Below the pieces are notes generated by a model. That model was not told the origin of the DNA. It searched no databases and saw nothing but the letters and a program-made list of their open reading frames with translations. Positions 41,857-50,588 of a DNA stretch of 64,000 nucleotides are shown piece by piece. Both the position numbers and the translations under genes were made by a program. The stretch is from Furfurilactobacillus curtus (GTDB lineage: Bacteria; Bacillota; Bacilli; Lactobacillales; Lactobacillaceae), in contig NZ_BQXO01000005.1 of the NCBI RefSeq assembly GCF_045862785.1, positions 60,325-124,324 of the forward strand, in the 5' to 3' direction. The stretch's first letter is position 1. Every line of letters begins with the position of its first letter.

Positions 41857-42891
41857 ATGAAACAGCCAAGTGTTGATCGAAGTAGTATGGGGCGCAAGAT
41901 TGGGCCCGGTTTGTTGGTTGCGATTGTCATTGCAGTCATTAGCCAAGGCCTAGCCCAAGTGATTCCATTAGTCGGGGGGCCGACCATTGCCATCTTACTT
42001 GGCATTGTGTTGGGTAATACGTTTATTCGTCAACCACAATTGGAACCTGGTACGCGTTATGCGGAAAGTAAATTGTTGGAATTTTCGGTGGTTCTGTTAG
42101 GGGCGACCGTGACGGTGCAAACGATCAGTCAAATTGGCTGGTCTGGCGTCCTATTTATTTTATGTCAGATGACGATTACGATCTTGGCGGCCATCGGTTT
42201 AGGTAAGGCGCTACATTTTAACGAAGGCACGACCTTGTTGATGGCTGGAGGTAATGCGGTCTGTGGATCCTCTGCAATTGCCGCAATTGCACCAGCGATC
42301 GAAGCTGATGAAGCGGATCGCGGGATGGTGATTACTTTGGTCAACTTGATGGGGACGATATTGATGTTAGGCCTGCCAGTTGTCGGACAACTTGTCTTTG
42401 GCAGCATAGCCTTAACTAAAGGGGCGCTTATCGGTGGCACCCTGCAATCAGTTGGTCAGGTGGTGGCCAGTGCCAGTATGATCAATCCGGCGACAGTTCA
42501 ATTCGCGACGTTGTTTAAAATTATGCGGATTATGATGCTTGTCGTTGTGGTCTTCTTATTTGCTCGGATCCATGCCAAACATTTGGCTACTGAAGCACAA
42601 GAAGGTGCCTCAATTAGTGGAAATGGTAGTGGCAAAGTGTTGCCTTGGTATGTGGCGGCCTTTTTGGTCTTTTGCTTAATCAACAGTTTGGTGCGTTTGC
42701 CTCAGATGGTCAGTGTCAGCGCACATTGGCTGAGTGGTTGGTGCGAAATCACCGCGTTAGCAGCGATCGGTTTGCGGCTAAACTTGCAAGCCTTCCTGCG
42801 TGCTGGTAAACGGTTTGCGTTATACGGACTTGGCGTTGGGATCGTACAAGTGGTGACCGCATTATTGCTCATTGCGCTGTTGATCCACTAG
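41857..42891 (+). CDS. YeiH family (UPF0324) membrane protein, putative sulfate/anion exporter
   Basis: 344 residues with about ten helices. UPF0324 traits include GPTIAILLGIVLGNTF, the ESKLLEFSVVLLGATVTV segment, GGNAVCGSSAIAAIAP (conserved Gly-Asn-x-Val-Cys-Gly) and VNLMGTILMLGLPVVG. Members are called putative sulfate exporters, based on weak evidence. Control by the divergent LysR regulator is likely. Confidence 0.9.
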   Translation: MKQPSVDRSSMGRKIGPGLLVAIVIAVISQGLAQVIPLVGGPTIAILLGIVLGNTFIRQPQLEPGTRYAESKLLEFSVVLLGATVTVQTISQIGWSGVLFILCQMTITILAAIGLGKALHFNEGTTLLMAGGNAVCGSSAIAAIAPAIEADEADRGMVITLVNLMGTILMLGLPVVGQLVFGSIALTKGALIGGTLQSVGQVVASASMINPATVQFATLFKIMRIMMLVVVVFLFARIHAKHLATEAQEGASISGNGSGKVLPWYVAAFLVFCLINSLVRLPQMVSVSAHWLSGWCEITALAAIGLRLNLQAFLRAGKRFALYGLGVGIVQVVTALLLIALLIH

Positions 42892-43265
42892 TTAATGGCT
42901 GAGTTTTAACGTACCGATCGAGGGAAAAACATTGTTGCAAAAATGAGTTAGCGGACGTGCTAGCAGCTTTATTGTTTGGTAATTTTATTGATGAGGTGGC
43001 GTGACATGGTCAAGAAGTATTAAGCCTTGCCTTATGTGGTAGGAGGAACTAAATCGTTATCTTAATCACAGCAGCTTTAAACAATAAAAATGTCAAAGCT
43101 TCCACCGTACATTAAAACGTACCGGTGATGGTGGAAAGGGTTTCGCATTGAGTTGTTTTGACCATTAACTTTATTGAATCCTCCTTATATTTAAAGACGA
43201 TAAACCCCCTCAACCAACTTTAACTGGCTGAGGGGGTTCATTGTATAGTAAGGATGTTCCTAATT
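42892..43265. other. Gene-free interval with hairpin terminator
   Basis: A terminator-type hairpin AACCCCCTCA ... TGAGGGGGTT (43203-43238) serves the convergent genes. A second hairpin, TTCCACC ... GGTGGAA with inner GTAC/GTAC, lies near 43100-43135. At 42945-43005 a short frame (LADVLAALLFGNFIDEVA, then stop) looks like the end of a lost gene, but is too short to call. Confidence 0.5.
43203..43238. terminator. Bidirectional terminator
   Basis: 10-bp perfect stem AACCCCCTCA / TGAGGGGGTT, with partial inner pairing of CCAACTTT and AACTGG. Confidence 0.7.
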
Positions 43266-44063
43266 TTAAAATTTAGTCTTGGTGATCCAATGAATGGCGA
43301 TATTCACCACACCAGAAATGGCCACGACAACACTGAGTGCCAAGTAAATTGGCAGTAAATGGTGTTGGGCCCAAGTGGCGACTGGCCATTGCAACAAACC
43401 AGCACTCAAACCAATGAGGCCGAGCAATAAGGTATAGGTCGCCAAACCAGTGCTAGAATTACGTAAATCGGCACTACTGAGGTCAAAACCGCCGACACTC
43501 AAATTTGTGACAAACACCAACCACACTAGTATGTGGATCATGGCTGCCCCGATGGGGATATTGGTCACCGGTGCGTGAAACAAGGTGCCAACCTGCGGGT
43601 TGACCGCAAAGGCGAGCCAGTTAGCTGATACGGTTGGTAGTAACCAAGCAGTCAGACCGAAAATTAAAACGCTGACACCGACAATGGGCGCAAAGCCGAT
43701 AAAAAAGTTGCCCATTGTTTGATAGGTACTTCCACTGTTCCAACGATGATTGACGTAGCCGAGGGTGAGCGCTTCTGGGTCATCAGGGGCTTGCTGCGGA
43801 TGTGCAAATTTAATCAACCGAACACCGGTTATTTTGTGGGCGAATAATAACGCCATTAACAAATGGCTGGATTCGTGGATAATGATGCCTAGTGCACCGA
43901 GGTAGACCTGCGAATTGATGCCAAAGTGACTGGCTAGGACTTGTTTGCTATTGCGATTAATGATTGTCAGTACCCAACTAAAGAAAAGTGGCAGCCCTAA
44001 GCCATAGAAAAAGGTGGTCAGCAGACTAATCAGAACTTGCTGACCAAAATCGGCAATCGTCAT
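43266..44063 (-). CDS. Membrane protein with HExxH zinc-protease motif
   Basis: 265 residues, six or seven hydrophobic helices. GIIIHESSHLLMALLF in an early helix is the HExxH zinc motif of membrane proteases of the M50/site-2 or related type. The third ligand is not certain; MGNFFIGFAPIVG further on could supply the typical N/D-P-like segment. No known family name assigned. It starts one base after the ybaK stop codon, so the two are translated from one mRNA. Substrate unknown. Confidence 0.7.
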   Translation of the reverse strand: MTIADFGQQVLISLLTTFFYGLGLPLFFSWVLTIINRNSKQVLASHFGINSQVYLGALGIIIHESSHLLMALLFAHKITGVRLIKFAHPQQAPDDPEALTLGYVNHRWNSGSTYQTMGNFFIGFAPIVGVSVLIFGLTAWLLPTVSANWLAFAVNPQVGTLFHAPVTNIPIGAAMIHILVWLVFVTNLSVGGFDLSSADLRNSSTGLATYTLLLGLIGLSAGLLQWPVATWAQHHLLPIYLALSVVVAISGVVNIAIHWITKTKF

Positions 44064-44064
44064 G

Positions 44065-44562
44065 TTAATCCTCTTCTAAATCGGTAAAGGTGCCATGAAC
44101 TAATTGCGCGACTGCGGCAGCATTAACTTTAACAGAGCGACCAATTTTACCGGAAGAGACAATGATATCGCCTTGAACTTGGGCAGCGTGATCAAAGTAA
44201 ATCGGATATTGGTATTTTTCCCAGATACCGATCGGTGTATTAGCGCCGTGTTCGTAGCCGGTTGTCTTTAGCAGGTCTTTTAATGGCACCATGCCGACTT
44301 TTTTATTGCCAGAAGCGGCGGCTAATTTTTTGTAGCTCAGGTGGGTGTCTAACGGGACAACGCCGACTAAAGGACCAGTGACGTTGCCGGTTAAGACTAA
44401 TGTTTTATAAATGTGATGTTCATCATAGTCTTCGTGGTTAACATCTAACTGAGCGACGTCACCGGCTTGGTGAGTGGCAAATTCAATTTGTTGATAAGGA
44501 ATAGCCGCCTTATCTAAAATTTTTTCGACCAAGGTTTTTTGAAGTTTCTTTTTCTTTGCCAT
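44065..44562 (-). CDS. ybaK: YbaK/ProX-type aminoacyl-tRNA deacylase
   Basis: 165 residues from ATG 44562 (MAKKKKLQK), 8 bases after AAGAGGG; the frame continues 25 codons upstream without a binding site. YbaK proteins hydrolyse Cys-tRNA(Pro) formed by mistake by prolyl-tRNA synthetase. Family features: HIYKTLVLTG (catalytic Lys region), GVVPLDTHLSYKKLAAASGNKK, VPLKDLLKTTGYEHGANTPIG and IIVSSGKIGRSVKVN. Cytoplasmic. First gene of a two-gene unit with the HESSH protein. Confidence 0.93.
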   Translation of the reverse strand: MAKKKKLQKTLVEKILDKAAIPYQQIEFATHQAGDVAQLDVNHEDYDEHHIYKTLVLTGNVTGPLVGVVPLDTHLSYKKLAAASGNKKVGMVPLKDLLKTTGYEHGANTPIGIWEKYQYPIYFDHAAQVQGDIIVSSGKIGRSVKVNAAAVAQLVHGTFTDLEED

Positions 44563-44627
44563 AACAGATAACCCTCTTTTAATTGGTACGGACCTAAACA
44601 TAAATTGGATGGACCAATATTTTTCTG

Positions 44628-44651
44628 GTATACTCACACTAGACAGTATAC
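44628..44651. promoter_or_regulatory. Repeated GTATAC site between ybaK and GntR genes
   Basis: GTATAC at 44628-44633 and 44646-44651, 18 bases apart, centred between divergent genes. Spacing and symmetry fit an autoregulatory GntR site; one copy overlaps a TATACT -10. Confidence 0.45.
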
Positions 44652-44675
44652 AAGAGAAAGGAACCGAGCGTCGAC

Positions 44676-45404
44676 ATGGCAGACCTAGTTTATAAAAACG
44701 TTATGCAGGATCTGAAGCGCCGGATCAATGACAACCAGTTTCCGGATAAACGGTTGCCTGACGAACGCAGCTTAAGCGACGAGTATCAAGTGAGTCGTTC
44801 TTCGGTGAAGCGCGCCTTAAACGTGCTCGCCCAACAAGGGATTATTTTTAAGAAACGTGGCTCAGGGACCTTCGTGAACCCATTGTATTTAAAGAATCAG
44901 GCCGTGTTTAGCTATGAAGGCCGTAATTTAGGGGTCACAGACTCTATGCGAGTCGACGGCAAACATCCGGGCATTAAGCTACTAGATTTCCAAGTTGTGC
45001 CAGCGACTACCGAGCTACAACAGGATCTCTTCTTAAATGACGATGATTTCGTTTATCAAATTAAACGGCTGCGGCTGCTTGATGATGAGCCGGTAATGAT
45101 TGAAACAGGCTTTATCCCGATTAAGATTATGCCCGAGTTATCTTCGACCGTGGCATCCAGCTCAATTTTCAACTACTTAGAAGACATTAAGCACGTGTCA
45201 GTGACCAAGTCTTTTATGACTGTTGCTGCTGAACCATCGACGAGTGAAGACCAACACCTATTAAGCTTGAAAGCAACTGAGCCAGTGGGTGTCCTTGGTG
45301 GGATTTTTTTCTTGGATGATGGCACGCCCTTTGAAGTCTCGAATATGCGGATTCATTATCAATTCATGAAATACAATACCTTCGTGGATTTGGATGCTGA
45401 TTGA
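44676..45404 (+). CDS. GntR-family regulator, HutC subfamily (UTRA domain)
   Basis: 242 residues. N-terminal winged helix (YKNVMQDLKRRINDNQFPD, LPDERSLSDEYQVSRSSVKR, wing IIFKKRGSGTFVNP) and UTRA effector domain (about 80-240) with VYQIKRLRLLDDEPVMIE and GIFFLDDGTPFEVSNM, as in regulators of sugar uptake that sense phosphorylated sugars. No transport or glycosidase gene follows; an IS remnant occupies the 3' side, so its original targets may be lost or lie elsewhere. Confidence 0.93.
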   Translation: MADLVYKNVMQDLKRRINDNQFPDKRLPDERSLSDEYQVSRSSVKRALNVLAQQGIIFKKRGSGTFVNPLYLKNQAVFSYEGRNLGVTDSMRVDGKHPGIKLLDFQVVPATTELQQDLFLNDDDFVYQIKRLRLLDDEPVMIETGFIPIKIMPELSSTVASSSIFNYLEDIKHVSVTKSFMTVAAEPSTSEDQHLLSLKATEPVGVLGGIFFLDDGTPFEVSNMRIHYQFMKYNTFVDLDAD

Positions 45405-45424
45405 TGATTTTTAAATTGAAAATA

Positions 45425-45735
45425 TTTTTGGCTATTCCATTTCTTTGTCTGGCTCGATCAGTGTAAGTGAAGTAGTAGAGACCTTCTTCGATTAGTGTTC
45501 TGAGCTCCTTCAATCTCGTTCAAATAATTTTTGTCACTTAGTTAGTGCATTTGTAGAAACGTCGTAGGAAGCAACATAATCCTGAATGGTTAACTCTGTC
45601 TTCAACACATCTTGGATGATTTTGTACTTTTCTTCAGCATTGTACTTGGTTCTAGGCATAGAAAAAGCCCCTTTAAGTTGATACAGATGAATTATTATTT
45701 TCATCCATCAACTTAAAGGGGACTATAGCAGTTGC
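45425..45735 (-). mobile_element. Decayed IS3-family left end with orfA remnant
   Basis: On the minus strand: inverted repeat ATCAACTTAAAGGGG / CCCCTTTAAGTTGAT (45668-45682 / 45707-45721) with an inner GATGAA/TTCATC stem, then ATG 45659 opening a helix-turn-helix OrfA start (MPRTKYNAEEKYKIIQDVLK, TELTIQDYVASYDVSTNALT). It stops at TGA 45534-45536, where a Trp codon is expected. Further OrfA-like codons with more stops continue to about 45440. No right end seen. It differs in sequence from the two fragments at 12075 and 21036 but has the same hairpin-plus-OrfA layout. Confidence 0.8.
45534..45659 (-). pseudogene. Truncated IS3 OrfA (41 codons)
   Basis: Helix-turn-helix part of an IS3-type transposase subunit, cut by an in-frame TGA after NALTK; the next codons read QKLFER in the same frame, as expected after a lost tryptophan. 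Not expected to make an active transposase. Confidence 0.75.
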
Positions 45736-45821
45736 AGCTTCCAAGGCACTTTTATTAGTTAGCGTGGTTATTCGGTATTTTCAAAGATACAAAGGATAAA
45801 TAGTTTGTGCAAATTCGATTG

Positions 45822-46238
45822 CTAATCATCTAAAGGTGCGTCCTCAATCACGGTGCCGGCTTCTGGACCAGCATTCAATGTCAGCGTGCGATCGATACTG
45901 ATGACCACCGCCGCAATGGCTTTTGGTAATTTATTTTCAGTTGCATAAGCAGTCGCGTCGTCAAAAATCTGCCCACTTTCGTAAATCTTGACATGACCTT
46001 CAACCCGAAAGCCCTTTAAGCCAGGAAATGGATGGAAAGCAACGGCAATCTTCCCGTTAGTTTGCAAATTGTGCCAAGCTTGTCGACCGGTTTCTTCGTT
46101 GTAAATCAAATGTTCGTCGTCAAGAATCCGCATCGTACCTTTAGGGCCAACCTGTGGGTTACCATTTTCATCAACAGTTGCAATAAAAGCAAAGGCCCGG
46201 TTAACGAGGTCCTTCATCTCATCATTTAATTTTGCCAT
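45822..46238 (-). CDS. Pyridoxamine 5'-phosphate oxidase-like FMN-binding protein
   Basis: 138 residues, split-barrel flavin fold. Typical order: helix LNDEMKDLVNRAFAFIAT, strand pair VDENGNPQVGPKGTMRIL, YNEETGRQAWHNLQTNGKIA, then AVAFHPFPGLKGFRVEGHVK. Members bind FMN or heme/F420 and many are of unknown function; true PNP oxidase activity is unlikely at this length. ATG after GGAGGGTTTC. Single gene. Confidence 0.88.
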   Translation of the reverse strand: MAKLNDEMKDLVNRAFAFIATVDENGNPQVGPKGTMRILDDEHLIYNEETGRQAWHNLQTNGKIAVAFHPFPGLKGFRVEGHVKIYESGQIFDDATAYATENKLPKAIAAVVISIDRTLTLNAGPEAGTVIEDAPLDD

Positions 46239-46529
46239 GTGAAACCCTCCAAATTATAAGCAATTAATTCGATCTAGGCTGAGTATAAATCACCTTCGAA
46301 TTGGCGACCAATATTTCGCCTTTTGATTTCCGAGTTGGCACCATTAAGCAAATTAAGCTTTGCAACGCGATATTACGCCGGCGATGACTTAGTAAAAAAG
46401 GTATCGCACCGAATTTGGTTTGTGATTAATGGAACTGGCATAAGCTGGTGCTGAAAATGCGGCGCGGCTGTCTTGGTGATGAAAAATCGAAGTTTGGGCG
46501 AAAGTCTGAAAGCTCGCGCAAACTGCGAA

Positions 46530-46610
46530 ATATAGATGAGTTAACCGTAAAGTAGATCAATCTGGACGTATCCCAGATTGGTCGGCAGTGTCTCTTTCTG
46601 TAAAAATTAA
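46530..46610 (-). repeat. Multi-stem structured repeat element, copy 4 (core deleted)
   Basis: Read on the minus strand it has the left border TTAATTTTTACAG, ACTGCCGACCAATCTGGG, then directly TCCAGATTGATCTAC and GGTTAACTCATCTAT. These are the two P1 arms of copies 1-3 with P2-P4 missing; the arms are still complementary and differ in sequence from the other copies. Confidence 0.7.
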
Positions 46611-46655
46611 ATCTGATGTTAAGTTGCGCAGGTTTGTTAATACTTTGCTTTGGTT

Positions 46656-46884
46656 AAAACGCGCTTGCCAGAGCTAAGTCCTGTGTACAACCAGCAACCA
46701 CTACCGGGTGAAACCCACCCGTCCGTGGTTTCCAGTTGTACCCGGTCTGGCTCACGCTCTTTCCTAAACGCGCTCGCCATTGCTGAAGGTTGCGCCCAAC
46801 TAACAATTGTAACCGGGCCAAGACCGCCCAATTATGATTGTCTGTTGGTGCCCACCTTCACTCACGATGGTTCACGCTCTCCGA
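46656..46884. repeat. Tandem pair of long hairpins upstream of xpk
   Basis: Each unit opens AAACGCGCTTGCC or AAACGCGCTCGCC and closes with G(C/T)TCACGCTCT. Unit 1 (46656-46766) nests GCCAGA/TCTGGC, GTACAAC/GTTGTAC, AACCAC/GTGGTT and CGGGTG/CACCCG. Unit 2 (46767-46884) nests GAAGGT/ACCTTC and CCAAC/GTTGG. Similar borders but different interiors suggest an old duplication or two related structured elements. Confidence 0.6.
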
Positions 46885-47039
46885 TTTTAAACCTTTTTAT
46901 GTTCCTTTTAAGCTGCAATTTGTTAGGATAAGGGCAGATTAGCGGGTCAACTGAACACGTGAATCCCAGTTGATTTTCACTATGACGTAAGCGGTGAAGG
47001 TACCTTTTGATAATTGGGTCGTACCAATTTTCTAAAAGG

Positions 47040-47067
47040 TTGACTTTTATTCAAAAGTGTCTATCAT
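47040..47067 (+). promoter_or_regulatory. xpk promoter
   Basis: TTGACT (-35, 47040-47045), 16-base spacer, TATCAT (-10, 47062-47067). It gives a leader of about 80 bases. No convincing cre was found close by. Confidence 0.65.
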
Positions 47068-47153
47068 AGAGACTGTAAATTAACCGGAAAAATGTCGGCT
47101 GATTTCACAGCAAATTTCGTATTATTAATCTATTTGAAGGAGTGTACCTATTC

Positions 47154-49541
47154 ATGGCAGTTGATTACGACTCACAAGAATACTTGGACACAGTTGACGC
47201 CTACTGGCGCGCAGCTAACTACCTTTCTGTTGGTCAATTGTTCTTAAAGGACAACCCATTATTGAAGGGCGACTTAACCGCTGAAGACGTTAAAGTTAAG
47301 CCAATTGGTCACTGGGGGACAATCGTACCTCAGAACTTCATTTACGCACATTTGAACCGTGCGATCTTGAAGTATGACTTGAACATGTTCTATATCGAAG
47401 GTTCAGGTCACGGTGGTCAAGTGATGGTTTCAAACGCCTACCTTGATGGTTCATACACTGAACGTTACCCACGCATCACCCAAGACGAAGCGGGGATGCA
47501 ACGTTTATTCAAGCAATTCTCATTCCCAGGTGGGGTTGCTTCACATGCTGCTCCTGAAACACCAGGTTCAATCCACGAAGGTGGGGAACTTGGTTACTCA
47601 CTTTCACACGGTGTTGGTGCGATCTTAGATAACCCAGATGTTATCGCTGCTGTTGAAATTGGTGATGGGGAAGCTGAAACTGGCCCATTAGCAGCATCAT
47701 GGATGTCCAGCAAGTTCATCAACCCAATTCACGACGGTGCTGTATTGCCAATCGTGCAAGTTAACGGGTTTAAGATTTCTAATCCAACTATCCTTTCACG
47801 GATGAGCGATACTGATGTAACCAAGTACTTCGAAGGTCTGGGCTGGTCCCCAATCTTTGTTGAAACTGATGGTGACGATCACAAGCAAGCTCACCAAGAC
47901 ATGGCTAAGGCCATTGACCACGCTGTTGAACAGATCAAGGCGATCCAAAAGAACGCCCGTGACAACAACGATGACTCATTACCTGTATGGCCAATGATCG
48001 TGCTTCGTGCACCTAAGGGTTGGACGGGTCCTAAGAAGGACTTAGATGGCAACCCAATTGAAAATTCATTCCGTGCGCACCAAGTGCCAATTCCGGTGGA
48101 CTCAAACCACATGGAACACGTTGACATGTTGATGGACTGGATGAAGTCATACAAGCCAGAAGAATTATTCAACGAAGATGGTTCACCAAAGGACTTCTTG
48201 TCAGCTGTTGCACCTAAGGGTGACCAACGGATGGCGATGAACCCAATCACTAATGGTGGTATTCACCCAGAACCATTGAACTTGAACGATGTTCGCAAGT
48301 TTGCTGTTGCTGATGCAGACTTGAAGGACAACAAGAAGCAACGCATGGACATGGAAGTTCTTTCCAAGTTCACTGCTGACACGATGAAAGAAAACGAAAA
48401 CACGTTCCGGATCATGGGACCTGACGAAACGATGTCAAACCGTCTCTGGGATGTCTTCGGTGTCACGAACCGTCAATGGATGGAAGACATTCATGAACCA
48501 AATGATGAATTCGTTGCGCACTCAGGCCGTGTCTTGGATTCACAATTATCTGAACACCAAGCTGAAGGTTGGTTAGAAGGTTACGTTCTGACTGGTCGTC
48601 ACGGTTACTTTGCAACTTATGAATCATTCGGTCGTGTTGTGGACTCCATGTTGACTCAACACTACAAGTGGTTACGTAAGGCGCAAGAACAAAACTGGCG
48701 TCATGACTACCCATCATTGAACATCATCAACACTTCCACTGTTTTCCAACAAGATCACAATGGTTACACTCACCAAGACCCAGGTATGATCGGTCACTTG
48801 GCTGAAAAGGGTCATGAATTGGTTAACGAATACTTGCCAGCCGACGCTAACTCCTTGTTAGCTGTTATGAACAAGGCTTTGCAAGGTCGCGAAGAAATCA
48901 ACTTGATCGTTGCTTCCAAGCACCCACGTACGCAATGGTTCTCCATTGATGAAGCAACCGAATTGGTTAACAACGGTTTGGGGATCATTCCTTGGGCTTC
49001 AAACGATGATGGTGCAGAACCTGACGTTGTGATCGCTTCTGCCGGGACTGAACCAACGATGGAAGCTTTGGCATCCATCACGCTGTTACACGACAGCTTC
49101 CCAGACTTGAAGATTCGTTACATCAACGTGGTTGACTTGCTCAAACTTCGTAAGAAGGGTGACGACCAAGACGACCGTGGTTTGACGGACGAAGAATTCG
49201 ACCGTTACTTCACCACTGACAAGCCAGTTATCTTTGCCTTCCATGGCTTCGAAAACACCTTGCGTGGTTTGGTTTACGACCGTCACAACAAGAATATCCA
49301 CTTCCACGGTTACCGTGAAAATGGTGACATCACCACACCATTTGACATGCGTGTCTTGAACGAATTGGACCGCTTCCACTTGGCTAAAGATGCTATCAAC
49401 GCAACGCAGTACGCTGAATCTGCTGGCGAATTTACTCAACACATGGACGACATGGTTGCCAAGCACAACCAATACATCCGTGACGAAGGTACTGATTTAC
49501 CAGAAGTCAACGCATGGCAATGGGAAGATATCACTAAGTAA
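47154..49541 (+). CDS. xpk: Xylulose-5-phosphate/fructose-6-phosphate phosphoketolase
   Basis: 795 residues from ATG 47154, 9 bases after GAAGGAG. Thiamine-diphosphate enzyme that splits xylulose 5-phosphate (and often fructose 6-phosphate) with phosphate into acetyl phosphate and glyceraldehyde 3-phosphate, the key step of heterolactic fermentation. Seen: YIEGSGHGGQVMVSNAYLDG, SFPGGVASHAAPETPGSIHE, GDGEAETGPLAASW (cofactor Mg site), HQAEGWLEGYVLTGRHG and QQDHNGYTHQDPG. Codon use is strongly biased (AAC, CAC, AAG, GGT preferred) compared with neighbours, pointing to very high expression. Monocistronic with a strong terminator. Confidence 0.98.
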   Translation: MAVDYDSQEYLDTVDAYWRAANYLSVGQLFLKDNPLLKGDLTAEDVKVKPIGHWGTIVPQNFIYAHLNRAILKYDLNMFYIEGSGHGGQVMVSNAYLDGSYTERYPRITQDEAGMQRLFKQFSFPGGVASHAAPETPGSIHEGGELGYSLSHGVGAILDNPDVIAAVEIGDGEAETGPLAASWMSSKFINPIHDGAVLPIVQVNGFKISNPTILSRMSDTDVTKYFEGLGWSPIFVETDGDDHKQAHQDMAKAIDHAVEQIKAIQKNARDNNDDSLPVWPMIVLRAPKGWTGPKKDLDGNPIENSFRAHQVPIPVDSNHMEHVDMLMDWMKSYKPEELFNEDGSPKDFLSAVAPKGDQRMAMNPITNGGIHPEPLNLNDVRKFAVADADLKDNKKQRMDMEVLSKFTADTMKENENTFRIMGPDETMSNRLWDVFGVTNRQWMEDIHEPNDEFVAHSGRVLDSQLSEHQAEGWLEGYVLTGRHGYFATYESFGRVVDSMLTQHYKWLRKAQEQNWRHDYPSLNIINTSTVFQQDHNGYTHQDPGMIGHLAEKGHELVNEYLPADANSLLAVMNKALQGREEINLIVASKHPRTQWFSIDEATELVNNGLGIIPWASNDDGAEPDVVIASAGTEPTMEALASITLLHDSFPDLKIRYINVVDLLKLRKKGDDQDDRGLTDEEFDRYFTTDKPVIFAFHGFENTLRGLVYDRHNKNIHFHGYRENGDITTPFDMRVLNELDRFHLAKDAINATQYAESAGEFTQHMDDMVAKHNQYIRDEGTDLPEVNAWQWEDITK

Positions 49542-49557
49542 GCTCAAAATAATTTTG

Positions 49558-49600
49558 AAGAGCGTCACTGTTCAATTACTGAATAGTGACGCTCTTTTGT
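49558..49600 (+). terminator. xpk terminator
   Basis: AAGAGCGTCACTGTTCA pairs with TGAATAGTGACGCTCTT (one mismatch) around ATTAC, followed by TTTT. Confidence 0.92.
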
Positions 49601-49718
49601 GTAATTTGGTTTGTTTCTCCAATAGCCATTCTAGGAACTTTTTGATTTTCTGAGAACAGATGTTAGCTTTTGCTAAGTATGTCTCCTATTATTTGAACAT
49701 CACATTGGAGGAATTTTT

Positions 49719-50471
49719 ATGGCACAAGGTAACTTACTTGAACGGAAGGGTGATAAACGGCCCTTTCCAATTATTGATGATCACATCGCTGTTGGACGCC
49801 TTTGGGGATTGTTTATTTACCCAATTGTTTTATTTACTATTTTAGCTTATGCATCTGGTGAAATTCATGTAGATAGTCAGACGGAATGGCTTTTGAGTTT
49901 TGCCATCTTACCAATGATTTTATTTCTTGGTGGTTATTGGTTGATCAGTGGACAAGTACCTTGGAAGTTATTTCATCGTGTTTCTGGCAAGGAATGGCGC
50001 CACACATTATTATTATTTTTGTTGCAGTTAATTTATAGCGGACTTATTCAAATTATTTTCGCCGCTTTTCAAGCTAAGACACAGGCGAATGCCAACGCTG
50101 CACAGATAGGTGGACCCGATCGTTGGCCATTATTTTTTCAATCGACGTTTAGCGATCTATTTAGTTTAATGAATGAAGAAATTGTCGCAATTGGCGTTTT
50201 TTTAGCTTTTGCAGCGATCTTATTACAACAATTTCATTTAAAACGTAATGTGGCCATTTGGAGCGCACTGGGTGTTTCAATGTTTGTTTTTGGAATGGTT
50301 CACTTTGTTACTTACGATTGGAATATTCCTCAAATGCTATTTGTAATTGGGGTTTCAAGACTTTTTGTTACTGGATCTTATATTTATTCAAAGAGTATTT
50401 GGACTTCATTTGCGATGCATTTTACATTGGACACCGCAATTTTTTTGCTTGCAACGTTAGCGGCTCATTAA
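49719..50471 (+). CDS. CPBP-like membrane protein
   Basis: 250 residues with seven or eight hydrophobic helices. SLMNEEIVAIGVFLAFA, FGMVHFVTYDW and AMHFTLDTAIF occupy the places of the three CPBP motifs. The first motif has the Glu pair but lacks the usual arginine (EExxxR reads EEIVAI), so activity is uncertain. ATG after GGAGGAATTT. AT-richer than xpk. Single gene; possible roles are membrane proteolysis or bacteriocin self-protection, both inferred. Confidence 0.72.
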   Translation: MAQGNLLERKGDKRPFPIIDDHIAVGRLWGLFIYPIVLFTILAYASGEIHVDSQTEWLLSFAILPMILFLGGYWLISGQVPWKLFHRVSGKEWRHTLLLFLLQLIYSGLIQIIFAAFQAKTQANANAAQIGGPDRWPLFFQSTFSDLFSLMNEEIVAIGVFLAFAAILLQQFHLKRNVAIWSALGVSMFVFGMVHFVTYDWNIPQMLFVIGVSRLFVTGSYIYSKSIWTSFAMHFTLDTAIFLLATLAAH

Positions 50472-50588
50472 CTAACAAGGTTAGGTATAATACCTAACAA
50501 TTTCGTTTGCTAATTGAATACCAGTGTTTATGTACAGCATGGTGGTGTTAAAAGCGCCTTTTGTTGAATTTATTAATGTTAGATTTAC

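Larger units (their letters stand above)
46239..47153. other. 915-bp gene-free region upstream of xpk
   Basis: Contains the core-deleted copy of the multi-stem repeat (46530-46610), two large tandem hairpins (46656-46884) and the xpk promoter (47040-47067). An open frame of 93 codons across the hairpins (46650-46931) has no binding site and looks accidental. The first 280 bases show nothing recognisable. Confidence 0.6.

Noticed and set aside
42945..43005. Short frame ending FGNFIDEVA as a gene remnant
   Set aside because: About 18 codons with no family match; cannot be told from chance.
46650..46931. 93-codon plus-strand frame upstream of xpk
   Set aside because: It runs through the tandem hairpins, has no ribosome binding site and no recognisable protein pattern.
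46985..47000. cre-like CGTAAGCGGTGAAG upstream of xpk
   Set aside because: Three mismatches at conserved positions, including the closing CA; too weak to call.
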